Shown piece after piece: positions 20,192 to 32,470 of a stretch of DNA of 64,000 bases; the first letter of the stretch is position 1; every line of letters starts with the position of its first letter. The position numbers and the translations under genes are program-made. Origin of the DNA: Whalleya microplaca. Its lineage: Eukaryota; Ascomycota; Sordariomycetes; Xylariales; Xylariaceae. Under the pieces are notes generated by a model that did not search any database, had not been told where the DNA came from, and saw only the letters and a list, made by a program, of their open reading frames with translations. The DNA is taken from positions 620,001 to 684,000 of the forward strand of contig MU385726.1 of NCBI GenBank assembly GCA_022497155.1, given 5' to 3'.

Positions 20192-22739
20192 TTAAGCCGA
20201 GACAGGAGTAATCGCGCCGACAGCCTTCAAATCCCTGCTGCTGAACCCGACACTCACCGTGAACTCGCCAGCAGGAATCAACCACTCTTGCGCGACGATG
20301 TCCCAGTAACTTATATCTCTCCGGGCCAGCTCGAAGCCCACGGTCCTCGTCTCGCCCGCCGTCAAGAACACCTTGTCGAAACCGCGTAGCTGCTTCGGCG
20401 GCGTACCCGCGGGTGTAGTGTCGGCCGGGAAAGTGACATACAATTGAGGGACGGTGGCACCATCAACCTCGCCTGTGTTGGTGAGGGAGACGGTGACGTT
20501 GTATAGGATGTCCCAGAGCGCCGGGTTGCCACCGGGCAGAATCGGTCGGGATTCGGGCGCAGCGGTTATGGCGCCGCCGAGGCACTCGGTCTTCAAGTCG
20601 GCCAGTTCGAACGTGGTGTACGAGAGTCCGAAACCGAACTCGTAGCGCACGGAGATGTTCTTGGCATCGAAGTAGCGGTAGTCGATCTCCAGCTTCTCGT
20701 CGAACCACGATTGCCAGTCATCTGGACCGGTCGTGTTGACGGCGGTCGTGGGTGGCGCGTTGTAGTCGGTGCCGTTGAAAGCGATAGTGTAGGGCAGCTT
20801 AGCTGATGGGTTGACGTCACCATACAAGACATCCACGATGGAATTGCCGGACTCTTGACCGGGGTAGTGCGCCGCGAGGATGGCAGTAACGTTGGGGTGG
20901 TCGGCGAATGGAAGAACATTGATACCCGAAGAGTGGGTTACGACAATAGTGTTGTTGCAGGACTTGGCGACGGACTCAACAACCTCGTTTCCATCCCAGT
21001 CGACTTCTAGATGCTGGCGATCTGCGCCTTCTTCCGCCCATGTCTTAAGGAAGACAAGACATACTTCGGGAGGCGTAGGATTCCAAAGATCCGTGACGTT
21101 GGATGTCGCGATTAAAGTGTTGTTGAGCCAATGCTGAACAAAGGTCTTGCTCTGCGCAGCGCGCGCCCTGATAGCTTCAAGCGGTGTGACCAGGTAAGTC
21201 AGACGACCTGTTCCACTACCACCACCAACAGAGAGAGTGCCATATTCGAAGTCAACTTGATTGAGGAAACCCTGGGTGTCCTCGCTTGCATCATTTCCAA
21301 AGACAGCGATCGACTTCGGTGTCTTCAAAGGAAGCGCGCTATTCTCATTCTTCAACAAGACGGTCGAGGCACCGCCATGTTTGCGGATAAGAGCAGCGTG
21401 GTCTCCACGGACATCGCGGCTTCGTTCACCGGTCAGATTGAACTCCCGTAACCAGGTAGACTTTGGTGAAAAGGTGTTAAGATCGGCACCAGATGGGTCG
21501 ATAGACGGGAAGTCCCGGTCTTGGCCGAGGAAATAATATGGCGTCATGATCCGAATGATCATGTCGTCTACGCGCGAGATGTCGATGGTACCATTGTTAA
21601 CAGCGGTTGTGATGTTGCCGCCGAAAAATGAACCGGCGACCCAATCTTGACCATATGCACCAATTCCTCCGGGCATATCCATGTCTAGGCCGCTCTCGAT
21701 GGAAGCAACACCGGAGTGGGTACCGCCCCAGTCGGACTGGACATAGCCTTGGAAACCGAGCTCGGTCTTCAACAGACCGTTAAGCACCTTGGAGTTCTCA
21801 CATGCGTAAGAGCCGTTCAGTCGGTTGTAGGAACACATGATACTGGCGCAGTGGACGCGGACAGCGTTTGCAAAAGGCCAAAGATAAAGCTCGTGCAGAG
21901 TCCTGTCGTCGATGTTGGCCGACACCGCCTCTTGGACAATGTTGCCATCGTCGTCGTAGTTGGGGTTGCGCTGGGTCTCTTGCTCGTTGCCAATGAAATG
22001 TTTGGCCGTAGCTTGGACACCAGCATCTTGGATGCCTCTTATGGTGTCTTCCATAGCAATACCAGTTAAGTAAGGATCCGCGGCGAAGCCCTCCCAATTT
22101 CGCCCTGAATAGGCCGACCGACCAAGTGGCCCAGCGACAGGTCCTAACGCGACCTGCGCACCTTTCCCTCGGAACTCCTGGCCCATAGCAAAGCCCCTTT
22201 CATATAGTATATCTCTATCCCATGTGCTTGCAGCTGATACACCGGCGCCGAAGACACTGGCAAAGTCTGCCACTCGGATAGCCAAAGGCCCATCTTGAAG
22301 ACATAGTCCCGGGAAGCCTAGACGGGGGATATCTATGATATTACCAACACAAGGTCCTGGCTGACCAGTAACCATGTCAGCCTTTTCGTCGATGGTCAGC
22401 TCAGCAACGAAAGCCTTGGCCTTGGCCAATGCCGCCTCCCAACCGCCATTGCCAGTGGCATTTGCTAGAGAAAAGAAAGGTTAGTTACCTAGTTCTAGTT
22501 CTACTGAAACACCACACGAGATTTTGGGACTTACGCGATGGGTATACTGCCGGGGAATGACCATAGGGGCCCAAGATGGTGGTGTTCAAAGGTTGAACAT
22601 AGCTGAAGGCATCTTCACTACGTCCGCTTCCACCGAAGTTTTGTGCTTTCACGAAAGGTGAAAGCACAAGACTTGAAAGTAGCACAGATGAAATTGAGGT
22701 CATGATAGGAAGACTTGGGTGCATGTGACTTCTCAGCAA
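20192..22739 (-). CDS. Secreted GH3 beta-glucosidase
   Basis: Two exons, 22739-22535 and 22464-20192 (70-nt intron, donor GTAAGT, acceptor CTAG). The full open frame is 825 aa; a start at 22703 (MTSISSVLLSSLVLSPFVKAQ region) gives 813 aa with a clean signal peptide. Spliced text YPSPNATGNGGWEAALAKA leads into the GH3 N-domain: DGPLAIR, KHFIGNEQE, and QGYVQSDWGG, where Asp at about residue 301 is the expected nucleophile. The C-domain VLLKNENSALPL, VTHSSGINVLPFADHPNVTAIL and the FN3-like end follow. It hydrolyses beta-glucosides such as cellobiose outside the cell. Length and order match Aspergillus/Trichoderma Bgl1-type enzymes. It is the first of a minus-strand run towards the Zn2Cys6 gene at 24515. 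Confidence 0.92.
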
Positions 22740-24514
22740 GACGACTCAAACCATCGTTACATCCACGTTATATATATACCTAGGCTGGAACTATCCAGGG
22801 CTGCCAGGGAACTAGGCTGCAAATGCCCAGCCATCCAAGTGCGGAGGCCCATGATGCAAGAGTCGGTGCAAAGGTCAATTCTGGAATCTTGAAGCGGATC
22901 GTGATATGACAACCCTGGGCCGGGAGAATATCGGAACCATTAGTACAACCGCCATCACGAGATCTTCAGTAGGCTGGTAGTCTACCCTGGCTACTAGGCT
23001 ACTATGCACTACGATCGGGATTGCGCGTGGTTCAGTAGTAGCGGCTGACAAGCGAGAGAACAAAGCTATGGAGTAAACGTGCCCCCCACGGGACCCGAGG
23101 CTAATGAAAAGTTATGTCAAGACTCGCGATATCGAACGACAAATATGACTGGCGCGAACACATTCGCGAACTAATATGGGGCGCTAGGGGGAAGTTTTTC
23201 GTGGAATGATCGTCATCTTAGGTTGCGTGTATAATGAACCGAGGATAATGAGATCGTCCAGAAAACAAAGCGACATTCTGCCTAATACTCCATATAGCAT
23301 CGTTACTTTGTAGTTCACCGATCCAACCAGCATCGAGATAATCTTGGTTCCAATTGAAACAAAATTTGACAAGTTTTATTGATTAAATGCGAACAATTGC
23401 ATTATTAGTCCGCTCCATATATTGTACACATAACATCCAGCTACGTTTCCTACTTGCAAAGGTGCGATCTGGGACACATCGACAGCGAGGATGGGAGAGT
23501 GAGTTGTTTTTTTCTCTCTCTTGTGATTTTTGGAGTTGGAAATTTGTTGTAAAGCGTTCTCCACACTATCCCCGCTTCTTTCCCCAACCAGCCAGGGTCA
23601 CCCCAATTCTTCCCCACAACATTTTAGCTTCGTTCACCCGTATTGCCGACTTTTTGCCGTGTCGGCCAGCTACAACCGTAATGATCTTCCCCGTACTGAT
23701 GTCTAGCTTGTCTGCATCGGGCTTCTAGTCCCCGAACTATTGGGGATTTCGTTCCATGGAGTGGTAGACTGGAGACAAACAGGTATATTTAAGAGCCACC
23801 CCCGCACAGTAATCGGCCCTCCTCTGTTGGCTTGACCTTGGACTGCTTGGGCTGCTTGGCTAAGCTGAGTATTAAGTCCTCAAGACATGGTGCCGCAGGG
23901 TACGGGACATGAGATTTGGGGTGACCTAGGGTGTTTTCTTGGTCACGATGGCAGCTTGTTCTCTGACCTAGGCCGCCAGAACATTAGCTACCGGACGTTG
24001 TTCTAGTATGCTAATCGGTCCGTAACGTGGGACCACCCGAACTAGATATCCGCGGCTCGGGACCCCAATCATGTTATTTGGCTTGGCATGGAGAAGTAAA
24101 CAATGTCGATTCCGCACCGGACAGCTCGGGTCAGAAACAATTATGTACAAGAGCTTCTCTGGAGTGCTGACGTATGACTTACAAAACAAGGTTTTCATCA
24201 TTTGAGATCAAACACATCCAACATGCGGGCAATCCGTGACTGGCTGTGACATCAGCGGCAATGATGGAGAGAAGGCTAGCCAACAAGTGTACCCCTTTAC
24301 CTTTCAAATCATCCTCAAGTACAACCATATGTAAGCTGTCTGACGATATGAAACTCCTTCAACTCACTCTTGACAGCGCGATAGATAATACAGCAAGCTA
24401 TCCCACCCCCTGAATCTCTCTGCCCAACACAACTCTAAATTCTCAAACACTGCCAGGATAGGATGTGATCTCGTTCATATGATCTTCACAGTCGGTTCTA
24501 TGGCACTCTGAACT
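22740..24514. other. Long upstream region of the beta-glucosidase gene
   Basis: 1.8 kb without a supported gene. Short frames (for example 23387-23728 on the plus strand) show no domain character. It may carry the beta-glucosidase promoter, but no specific operator is claimed. Confidence 0.4.
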
Positions 24515-25069
24515 TCATGTCTTGGGCCGTCGCATTTCCATGTAAGCCAACACGGAAGCAGCAAGGTCCTGTAAGCGATGGCCTTGAGGTGAAAGCGGGT
24601 TGATTTCAACCCTCTCTGTCATGCTAACGACTCTCTTGTCCCTGTTAGACAGTGTGAAGCTGCAAACCCGGGATGGCTTTTTGGCACAGTTCTCACAAGG
24701 AACTCCAGCTCCGTTCGATACGCACTTGATGTGAGCATTTCGACATCGTTCACAGCTTGTGACTGCAACACCCAGAATTAGTATTTCCTCCTTCCGGGCA
24801 ATTCTACAATGACTGGTAGGTATAAATCTGTTTCTGAAGTTTTTAACTGCCGGATATGTCCTGGTAGGAAATTCTTGCTCATGAGTCGGGACAGAAGGAA
24901 ATAGTAACTTGTTTAGAAGCTACTCACTTGCTTTCGTCTTCCCTCGCTTCCGTCTCACCAGTTTCTCTTTTCCTGGCCCTCGAGCTTTTGATGGTGGTCC
25001 CGATGGTAGTACGTGCCTGTGTTTCTTTGAGTTGGAGAGCGCCGGTGAGTGTAATTCATGGCCAGCCAT
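24515..25069 (-). CDS. Small Zn2Cys6 protein (putative transcription regulator)
   Basis: Found by hand-splicing: exons 25069-24928 and 24762-24515, 165-nt intron (donor GTGAGT, branch TACTAAT, acceptor GCAG), 129 aa. The junction restores the cluster: RRKRGKTKAITSCERCRNAH, with Cys spacing CX2CX6CX8CX2CX7C (CERC, IKC, VPC, ENC, RVC), as in GAL4-type DNA-binding domains. The N-part is basic with RRK just before the first Cys, as in real family members. The last about 50 residues (ERVEINPLSPQGHRLQDLAASVLAYMEMRR) are short, and no fungal-TF middle homology domain follows. It may be a compact regulator or the remaining N-terminal part of a longer one. Neighbours on the same strand are a beta-glucosidase and an MFS transporter, a sugar/solute context (inference). 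Confidence 0.75.
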
Positions 25070-26546
25070 AGACGTGTAGTATTCCCAGATTTGAATTTAG
25101 CATTTGATTCAGTGTAGCACGATTCAAGTATGGGTTTGACGACATTCATAAAGTTGATCTCGTGAGATGGAGTTGAGCAACTTGAAGCAGTGCTTGCTGC
25201 AAAGCAAGCCTGGAACAAAATGATGTTTTCTATAACGAGATATGAGTTGCACTTATAGTGTTTGTACATTACGCCTATCTTTTGTTCGTAATGCAGTGAA
25301 GACGAATACTTTTGTTAGGATCGGCAGCAGCATCTGCACATGTAGGTAAATCTAACATAAAAGGATGTTGCAGGCTCTTCTTTCATTCTTGGGCAGATTC
25401 ATGTATAGCCATTCTCAATAATACGATATATCAAAAAGCTCAAAGAAGTTTCAGGACGCTTCTCCCTGTAGTGCTGTCTATATTAAAAGGAGAGGTCGAT
25501 GTTACTGTGATGGCCAATAAGTGAGTCGAACAAGATTGAGGTATATAAAGACCAGGTAACAAGGGGGGGCGGGGATAATGGGATAGAGAGACGAGGAGAT
25601 AAATAGTGTCCTAAGCAAAGCTAATTATGGCTTTATTGAGTGAGAGCAACTGGGTAGTGAGATGACCAGCCTGGTAGAACTAATGCTTCCATTTGATACT
25701 TATATACAGAGATGAAAAATTTCATAACTTACCCTTATATTCCCCTAGATTTGATCATGGTAGATTATAACTTGATATATAGATCCTTCATTGAAAATTT
25801 GAATATGGTCAGTATTTTTAAACAAATACAACAATGAGATTAACTTGAAGGACTTACTAAAGGGAAACTTGGGCCTGTAGGTAAAGTTCTGCGAATGGAT
25901 TGTCAAACTACTCTTCTAATATGACAATGAGAGACTTTGCTTAAGAACTATCTAGCGTTTGGGTAGGTATGAAACTTTAAAGTTTCATACCTAAAGGATT
26001 AAACGATATAAGTAACCTATGCGGAAAGAACTATGTATTCTGATCTCCCCCCTATCTTCTCACATATTACCAACTTCTGACACACGCTGCGGAACCACGT
26101 AAATATTATATATGTCCTTGCTTTATGTTGCCAAAGTCTAATAGTCTCATCTAGGGCTTTGGCATAGGACCTTAGTTAAGAGTAAATATCCCATGGTCAT
26201 CTGGTTCTCGTCTTCAAAATAGTGCATATTCAGATGATTAGTTTGTGATTTAATCAAAATATAGGGGAGGTTCACTCAATCTGATATAGGCAAAACGTTT
26301 CATGTTACGGAATGGAGCCTAAATACTGAGTTGCATAGCGCATCTATAATGCACTATTTTAATAGTTGTCGGCTCTCCTATTCCCTTTCAAAAGGAGATA
26401 TTGTACTGTCTGTTTAGATTTCTAACTTATGGTTATTCTAAACCCTAGATACTCATCAAGCTAGCCTTGCATATGTATCAAATTTATATCAGGCGGCATT
26501 CCCTCACCTGTAGAACCTTCCCATGACGACGGCTGAAGATGAAGAA
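25070..26546. other. AT-rich intergenic region with perfect palindrome
   Basis: 1.5 kb between the Zn2Cys6 and MFS genes. No coding support. It contains the 30-bp palindrome at 25964-25993. Confidence 0.45.
25964..25993. repeat. Perfect 30-bp palindrome
   Basis: TAGGTATGAAACTTT is followed at once by its exact reverse complement. There is no loop, so it could extrude as a cruciform or bind a dimer. It lies between the Zn2Cys6 gene start and the MFS transporter end. Confidence 0.85.
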
Positions 26547-28674
26547 TCAGAGCGCCTGGTCCTCATAACCACCTCTCCCATGTAACTTGGCCAACCACGA
26601 ATTTGACATGTACCGTCTGATTCGCTTACCCCAAAGCATGAAGACAATCATCATCAAGTTATTAACTAAGAGGACTGCACCAAAAGCGCCGGCAATGACA
26701 ACTGCATAACCCTTCTGCGTAATCCAGTCGAGGACGCTAAAGCCTAAGCCGAAGCTTACCGCCTGTTTCCCAACATTCATAGCGATGAGCATCTCGGATG
26801 TGTTGCTGTTATACGAGTCGACGGCGTATGCTAACGTAAAGCAATAGAAGAAATAACCACCGAATGTTGTCATGCCAGAGCCGAAAAAGTAGCCAATCCA
26901 ATGCAAGTCCAATTCCGCAGTAAAACTATACAGAATACAGAGTTAGTCAGTATTGTTTTCAGAAGACCCCGGGATGTTCCAGTAATATCACAAGTGTTCT
27001 AATTTATAAACGCCCAAGTAGCCAGACCCAGCTTATGACACAGGCTGGAAAATGAGAGAAAGGATTCTAGGATACGTACCCGTAGACTACGAGCCCGGCT
27101 GGTCCTATGAGCATAGTTGGCAGTAGGACCCCCAAGCGCATTTCTGCTTCGCGAATGCCATTGTTGCGCCGAGTAAGGTGCGCAGCGAGTCGATCAGATG
27201 ATGAGGTGAATGGGAGGGCGAGGAAGAAACCAAGGATTGATCCCACGGCAAGTAGTCCCGAGCTAGACTAAAAGTGTGCATTAATTGACCGTTATATAGA
27301 AAATGTGATGGGAATACTTACGACTGGCCAGTTATAAGGAGGTGCTGTTACCTTAATGGGCGATACATAATTGAACGCCAGCGCGCCGAGCCCAATTGAG
27401 ATCCCAAAAGAGGTGATAACCCATAGGACCTGGGGAACAAGAAAGTAGGTAAAAGACCGCCACATTAAAGTAAAGAATGGTATGGTACTATCAACTCGGC
27501 CCCACGGGAGAAGTGTTTCAAGGAATGTTTTACGATCTGGTATACCCGGAACTCGCTCCACAATGCTGTCGGATGGCTTTTCGGAATTGGTAGACGTTGC
27601 AAGTCCATCTGAACGGTCAGACGAGACGTCGCGGCCCGTGTGGGTCTTCCGGTCGAACGAGGTTTCCTCGACGAATAAGAATGCAAAGACGAAAAGTGCG
27701 CAGGCAAACGCTAGGATAACATAGAAGAAGAGCCTCCACGACTGTTCAGTTGGCAGCATGTAGGCTGCTGGAATCGTTGCAATGGCCGCAAAGCACATGC
27801 CAACTAGATTATGTTAGCTATTGCCGATAGGAAGCAGTGGACAGCCCATACAGGTATAGTAGCCAAGATGTTTGCCACGCTCATGTAGAAAGAAGATATC
27901 GTTGACAAGCTGCACAGGCAAAGCTTCACAGACGCCAGCACCAAAGCAATGAATTATCCGTGCAGCCATTAATCCACCAAAATCATTGGCTCTAGCAGAG
28001 CCTGCAAGGCCAGCGATAAACTATTTATCCCAAATTAGTCAATGACTACGGTATAGATGTTCTACGCAGGACTGACAGCTAACATAGACCCAAGCATCAC
28101 GGGTCGTCGTCCGATCTTTAGATATAGTGGCACAAGAAGGATGGAGCTGAAGCCGTATGCGAGGTTGGGATATGATATCAATGTTGAAGCGTCCGCTTGT
28201 GAAACGTTGAATACTTTCGACCAGAGTGTGAGATAGGGACCTGGCCCTAGAAGAGCTGAGTTTCCGAGAAACGAATAGGCACAAATAATGATGAGTATCA
28301 TGATCTTCTTGGACCTCGACCACTATGGTGATATTAGTTTCTATACAAATGATATTGTTCTCGCAACGATTAGGCCATGCAGAAATACACTTACCTGCAA
28401 AGGATCATTGGGATCCTCCGCTGGGACAGGAAACAGGGCCTGACCGTAAGCTGTATCATCTCCCTCTGTTTGAATAAAGTATGTTAGCCTCGGGATAGCT
28501 AAGGTTACTCGCCGACACTGACCGCTAGCCTGAACATTAACAGTTCCTGGAATATCTTCATATGCATGACTTTAAGGCTTCATTAGCTCATGTTACGCCC
28601 ACGATCCCAATGGAATACCTATGCACTAAGTGTAAACCAGATTTAGAAGGCTGGTCGGTAGAATTACTAGCCAT
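26547..28674 (-). CDS. MFS transporter (Hol1/DHA1-type)
   Basis: Eight exons: 28674-28619, 28569-28523, 28465-28395, 28322-28077, 28020-27852, 27803-27322, 27267-27080 and 26925-26547, giving 545 aa. All junctions keep frame. The start MASNSTDQPSKSGLHLVHSH leads to AEDPNDPLQWSRSKK, a typical fungal MFS pre-TM1 text. Then come LYLKIGRRPVMLGSM (loop 2-3 motif), GLMAARIIHCFGAGVCEALP, NDIFFLHERGKHLGYYT and VNNLMMIVFMLWGKRIRR. The central loop is a long charged linker (RKTHTGRDVSSDRS...), expected between TM6 and TM7. Members move drugs, polyamines, sugars or other solutes; the substrate is not determined. Eight small exons make it the most intron-dense gene in the window. Confidence 0.88.
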
Positions 28675-30931
28675 CTCGACACGCTGTTGAGAATTGAAAG
28701 TCTAGTAGAAGGTCGAATATATTCCCAGCAAACACTAAACCTAGATCTGTAGATTTCATTGCTATTTCAATAACTACAATGCTCATAGTCCACGTACCGG
28801 AATGCCCATCTAGTTGTATCATAGCTTTCGGCAGATATTAATAGGCGTATATAGAAATACAGGACGGTATTACCAACACGCTACAGAACGAACTAGGCCG
28901 CCTCCAAATGAGGTATGTATTGTATGCCGAGACAAGGTCTCAATGTAAGACTAATTCAATTTTGATTTAATAGCATGCTATCAACCGAACGTGGGCGTCA
29001 TGTTGCATTTACCCCGCGAATCCTAGCTTCTCTCTGGGGTATTTGTGATGCCTGACTCTAACAATGCCTGGAACTATTCAAATCTTGATGTGGAGATTAG
29101 CCGTGGGTGGGCTTGGGTTTCATCTTGGCTAGGCACTTGTCCGGCACAAGTTTTGATTCGGCTCCTTTGACGTAGTATCTGTTGGAGTTCCTGCGAGCCC
29201 CTATGAAAACTATTATACAGTGAAAGTGAAATTTTGATGCATGTAATTTATCAAGCATCTTTAGTCTTGCAATGCCGACAAACCTGTATAAACCATAGAA
29301 GCTAACCAAGAACATCGTTGGCTACTCTGAACTCGATCATATCTCTACATACGAAGGCTCTGTCAGATATTAATGTCACTAGCCTGTATAGATAAAGTTG
29401 GATGTGAATTGAATTAATAACCACCCTAATGGGTACGTTGGATGTATAGTTACGCTTGAAACATGATTATACTCGGATCATCACCTAAGCGGGATTAATA
29501 GGACGTGTGTCTGCAGTCGCTGCCTGAACAAAGTCAGCTCTCGTTCCTGTATTTGACAACACCCTCCACCCTTTTGGGCATATAAATCGTAGCGCGGGTA
29601 TCCTCTATGTATGTTTAAACATCTTCTTCTTACTAATCGACGTTATCTTATTAATTTCCTATTCCGAGGTGACGGTATCCACTAAACAGTATAAAGCTGA
29701 ATTGCATCTCATGCTGGCGGCACTAATGATACTCCTAGATAAATTATACCATTTCATAAACCAGGGGATAATGATACAAGAGTTATAGAAGTGACTATAT
29801 ATTATAGGCTTGGATGATTTATTGAGTACTCGGTAAACTACACTCCTCCACTCTATCCCCATCTTTGTTATCAGTAAGCCTTAGGAAATCCCATCTACGA
29901 CCAGAGACCTGTTTTTGACTCATCGTCAATCCTAGTTAACGCTCTCCAAACCTTGATTGTAATGCTGCCAAAATAACGTCTCATAAGCGTGTCTCGGCCG
30001 CAGCGTTCGTGGCCCCCGCTAGTTGTGTAATAACAGGAAATTCGCGATACTCATAGGGTCCATGGGGGTTTAAGGGGTTCAGGGGTAAATTGAGGGGAAA
30101 TTTAGTGGATTACTGTGAGCAAAAATGGAGGGCTGAATATCAAGCTATCTAAGAGGCACGGAAAATGTATAGGAGGATGGTCGTGGTTATAAGTAAATCA
30201 CACATTAAAATACTGATTCAAAGTCTTTAAATATATTCAAAACGTCCTATGAAACCACGTACCCTCTATCTGCTCACGACTACCAATCGAGTCAAATTCA
30301 TAATTATTTCAAGCCAAATAAGGTGTGTAACTTGGCTTGATTTGACTTGGCCCTACAGAAACGGGCGGCACGACAACTGCACTACGATCAAATACAAGAC
30401 AGAACACTGGTGCTGCAAAGGTTACTTGCTTATAATCTGTATCGTTACGAAGTTGTCTTGGAATGGGCTAGACTCTGTTTGCGCCTTAACAACGTCAATA
30501 CAGATACATCGATTGCTCTAGCTAGAGAAGGCCAAGATTCTTACTACTGTGGTTGGATAAAACCGCGCACTTTTTCCCTCACACACTATTTGTGGTACCT
30601 AAGCGACATGGTGATTTTTATAGGCTCAAGCTTAGAATCACTGATTACTGAAGGCCTCCAATGGTGGTCTAGTCGAGTGAGAAGGCACTAGGAAGCATGG
30701 CTTACGATTGGCATCAAGCATCACTCCATGGTGTGCCGTCTTTAGCGCCCTATTTTCCCGAAGGCAATCACTGGATGCTTGAAATACAGCAGAAATTGGG
30801 CCCTGATTCCTCATAAACCAAGCTCAAGCCCTCGCTGAGGTCAAGATTTGCAAGTTTATGTCATCTTCCTACCAGGCTGAAAGTAAAGAAGGCAATCCAG
30901 GAATGATGGAGCTGGAATGATGCATGCACCC
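28675..30931. other. Intergenic, no supported gene
   Basis: 2.3 kb between the lipase and MFS genes. Short frames on both strands (the longest, 114 codons at 30347-30691, opens with TTG) carry no recognisable motif. Confidence 0.4.
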
Positions 30932-32470
30932 TCAGGGCTGACAACATGTATAGATCAGGGAACTGAAGGGATTCGACGGCTTAGAAAGTACTAGGCTGCA
31001 TAAACTATGCTTCATCAGCACATGGCATCCAGTAGCCATAATTCCAGGGTCATACGCACCTCTAATTCGTGGTTCAGACCGTGACTTTCCAGAATAAAGC
31101 AGCGTGGCCACACCCGCAAACACAACATTATTCTCCGTGACCAAAAAATCCTCCAGTCTCAACCCGGGGGCCAGATAGTTCCTACAGATTGCCTCCAAAT
31201 CCAACCGCTCGACTCTCCCGGGTCCCTCATGAGCTAGTGCATCCTTGGCCAACGCATACGCGAGCGGATTCACGAGCATACCCTCATGGGTGTAGAACCC
31301 GCCCGCTGGCCACCCCGGACAGACGTCCTGGATCAGGTTATTCGAGACCCCGACGCCCCACGCGTCCGCCAGCGGCGATGACGCGCCCGGTCCCCGCTGC
31401 GGCTGCACCACCTGGTCCGTGGCCGAGTAGACGACGGTGGTGGGCACGAACGCCGAGTCGCCGCCGCCCGCGCGCAGCGCCGCCACGAACGCGCTGTCGT
31501 ACGTCGCCTGCAGCCACGCCGGCGGCTGCGGCACGAGCCCCAGGATCTCCGTGAGCTGGGTCCCGTGGTACCCCGGCGAGAGCGCCACGTGGTCCGACAC
31601 TAAGCCCCGCGTCGACGGCCAGTACTTGTACGCCCACTGCGCGTCCAGGTTGCCCTGCGAGTAGCCCACCACCGCCACGGGGCGCCCCCGGCTGATCCCG
31701 TGGATGTAGTTCACCGCGTAGGCGACGAACTCGGCGTTCGCCTGCACGTCCAAGAGAGCATGGCCCGGCATGTTGAGCCATACCGGGTCGCCGAAGCTTG
31801 TCGCAGAGTCTTGTAGTAGCGGGATGTAGGATCCCGCGAAGCTCACGTACCCGGGGTTTCCGGTGCCGCCGACCAGGATGATTGGTTGTGGGGCTCCTTC
31901 GGCGCCGTATCGGAAGGTGGTGGGGATGTGGATCGCGCCACGGAGAGTGTCTTCCGGGAAGCTGTACGGCGCGTCTTGCGAGTGTGCTCTGGGGTAAATA
32001 ATGTTGTCTGGCTCTTTCAGGTTGGTATTTGAATGACTGGCGGCGTTATTGGCGAGTTCGGCTATGTATTGTTTGATGTCATCGAGGCCGATCGTGGATA
32101 GGCCCAACGAGATGATCTTTCCTACTGCCTCGAAGAGGTTTGGTGTTTTTGCTACCGTATATATGCTTGAAAATTTTTCAAAAGCTTGCTCCACTGATTC
32201 TGGGTCTGCGGCTGTCTTGACAGCCTGTACAGATGTGAACGCGTGTGTATATGCCGCTACGTTAGCGATGAAGGGACTAGTGGTCTCGACATGTTGCAGC
32301 ACGTTTTGCAGTGGTGCAGATGCCTCCAATATCTGGTAAGGAAGACCTAGGAGTATTATTAGAACTGTCGTGGGCCGCTTCGCTGTCCACATCCTTCTCA
32401 TGGTCGTGAAATAAATACCTGGACAAGTAGGAGCACTCGTGGACCCAAAAACCAAGCTCATTTCGTTCAA
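30932..32470 (-). CDS. Secreted CALB-like lipase
   Basis: A 512-codon frame; starting at 32401 (MRRMWTAKRPTTVLIILLGL) gives 489 aa with a good signal peptide, preferred here. After about 130 residues of helical prodomain the alpha/beta-hydrolase core starts at PIILVGGTGNPGYVSF. Triad, counted from 32401: Ser about 248 in VVGYSQGNLDAQW, Asp about 329 in VVYSATDQVVQP, His about 372 in GGFYTHEGML. This pattern (GYSQG with a low-lid fold) matches the Candida antarctica lipase B superfamily, which hydrolyses fats and esters outside the cell. The conserved domain is much richer in GC than the N-terminal part. No intron is seen. It is co-directional with the MFS and beta-glucosidase genes but separated by long spacers, so no operon-like unit is implied. 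Confidence 0.88.
   Translation of the reverse strand: MNEMSLVFGSTSAPTCPGIYFTTMRRMWTAKRPTTVLIILLGLPYQILEASAPLQNVLQHVETTSPFIANVAAYTHAFTSVQAVKTAADPESVEQAFEKFSSIYTVAKTPNLFEAVGKIISLGLSTIGLDDIKQYIAELANNAASHSNTNLKEPDNIIYPRAHSQDAPYSFPEDTLRGAIHIPTTFRYGAEGAPQPIILVGGTGNPGYVSFAGSYIPLLQDSATSFGDPVWLNMPGHALLDVQANAEFVAYAVNYIHGISRGRPVAVVGYSQGNLDAQWAYKYWPSTRGLVSDHVALSPGYHGTQLTEILGLVPQPPAWLQATYDSAFVAALRAGGGDSAFVPTTVVYSATDQVVQPQRGPGASSPLADAWGVGVSNNLIQDVCPGWPAGGFYTHEGMLVNPLAYALAKDALAHEGPGRVERLDLEAICRNYLAPGLRLEDFLVTENNVVFAGVATLLYSGKSRSEPRIRGAYDPGIMATGCHVLMKHSLCSLVLSKPSNPFSSLIYTCCQP

Noticed and set aside
30347..30691. 114-codon plus-strand frame near the lipase gene
   Set aside because: Opens only with TTG and has no recognisable motif; too weak to call.
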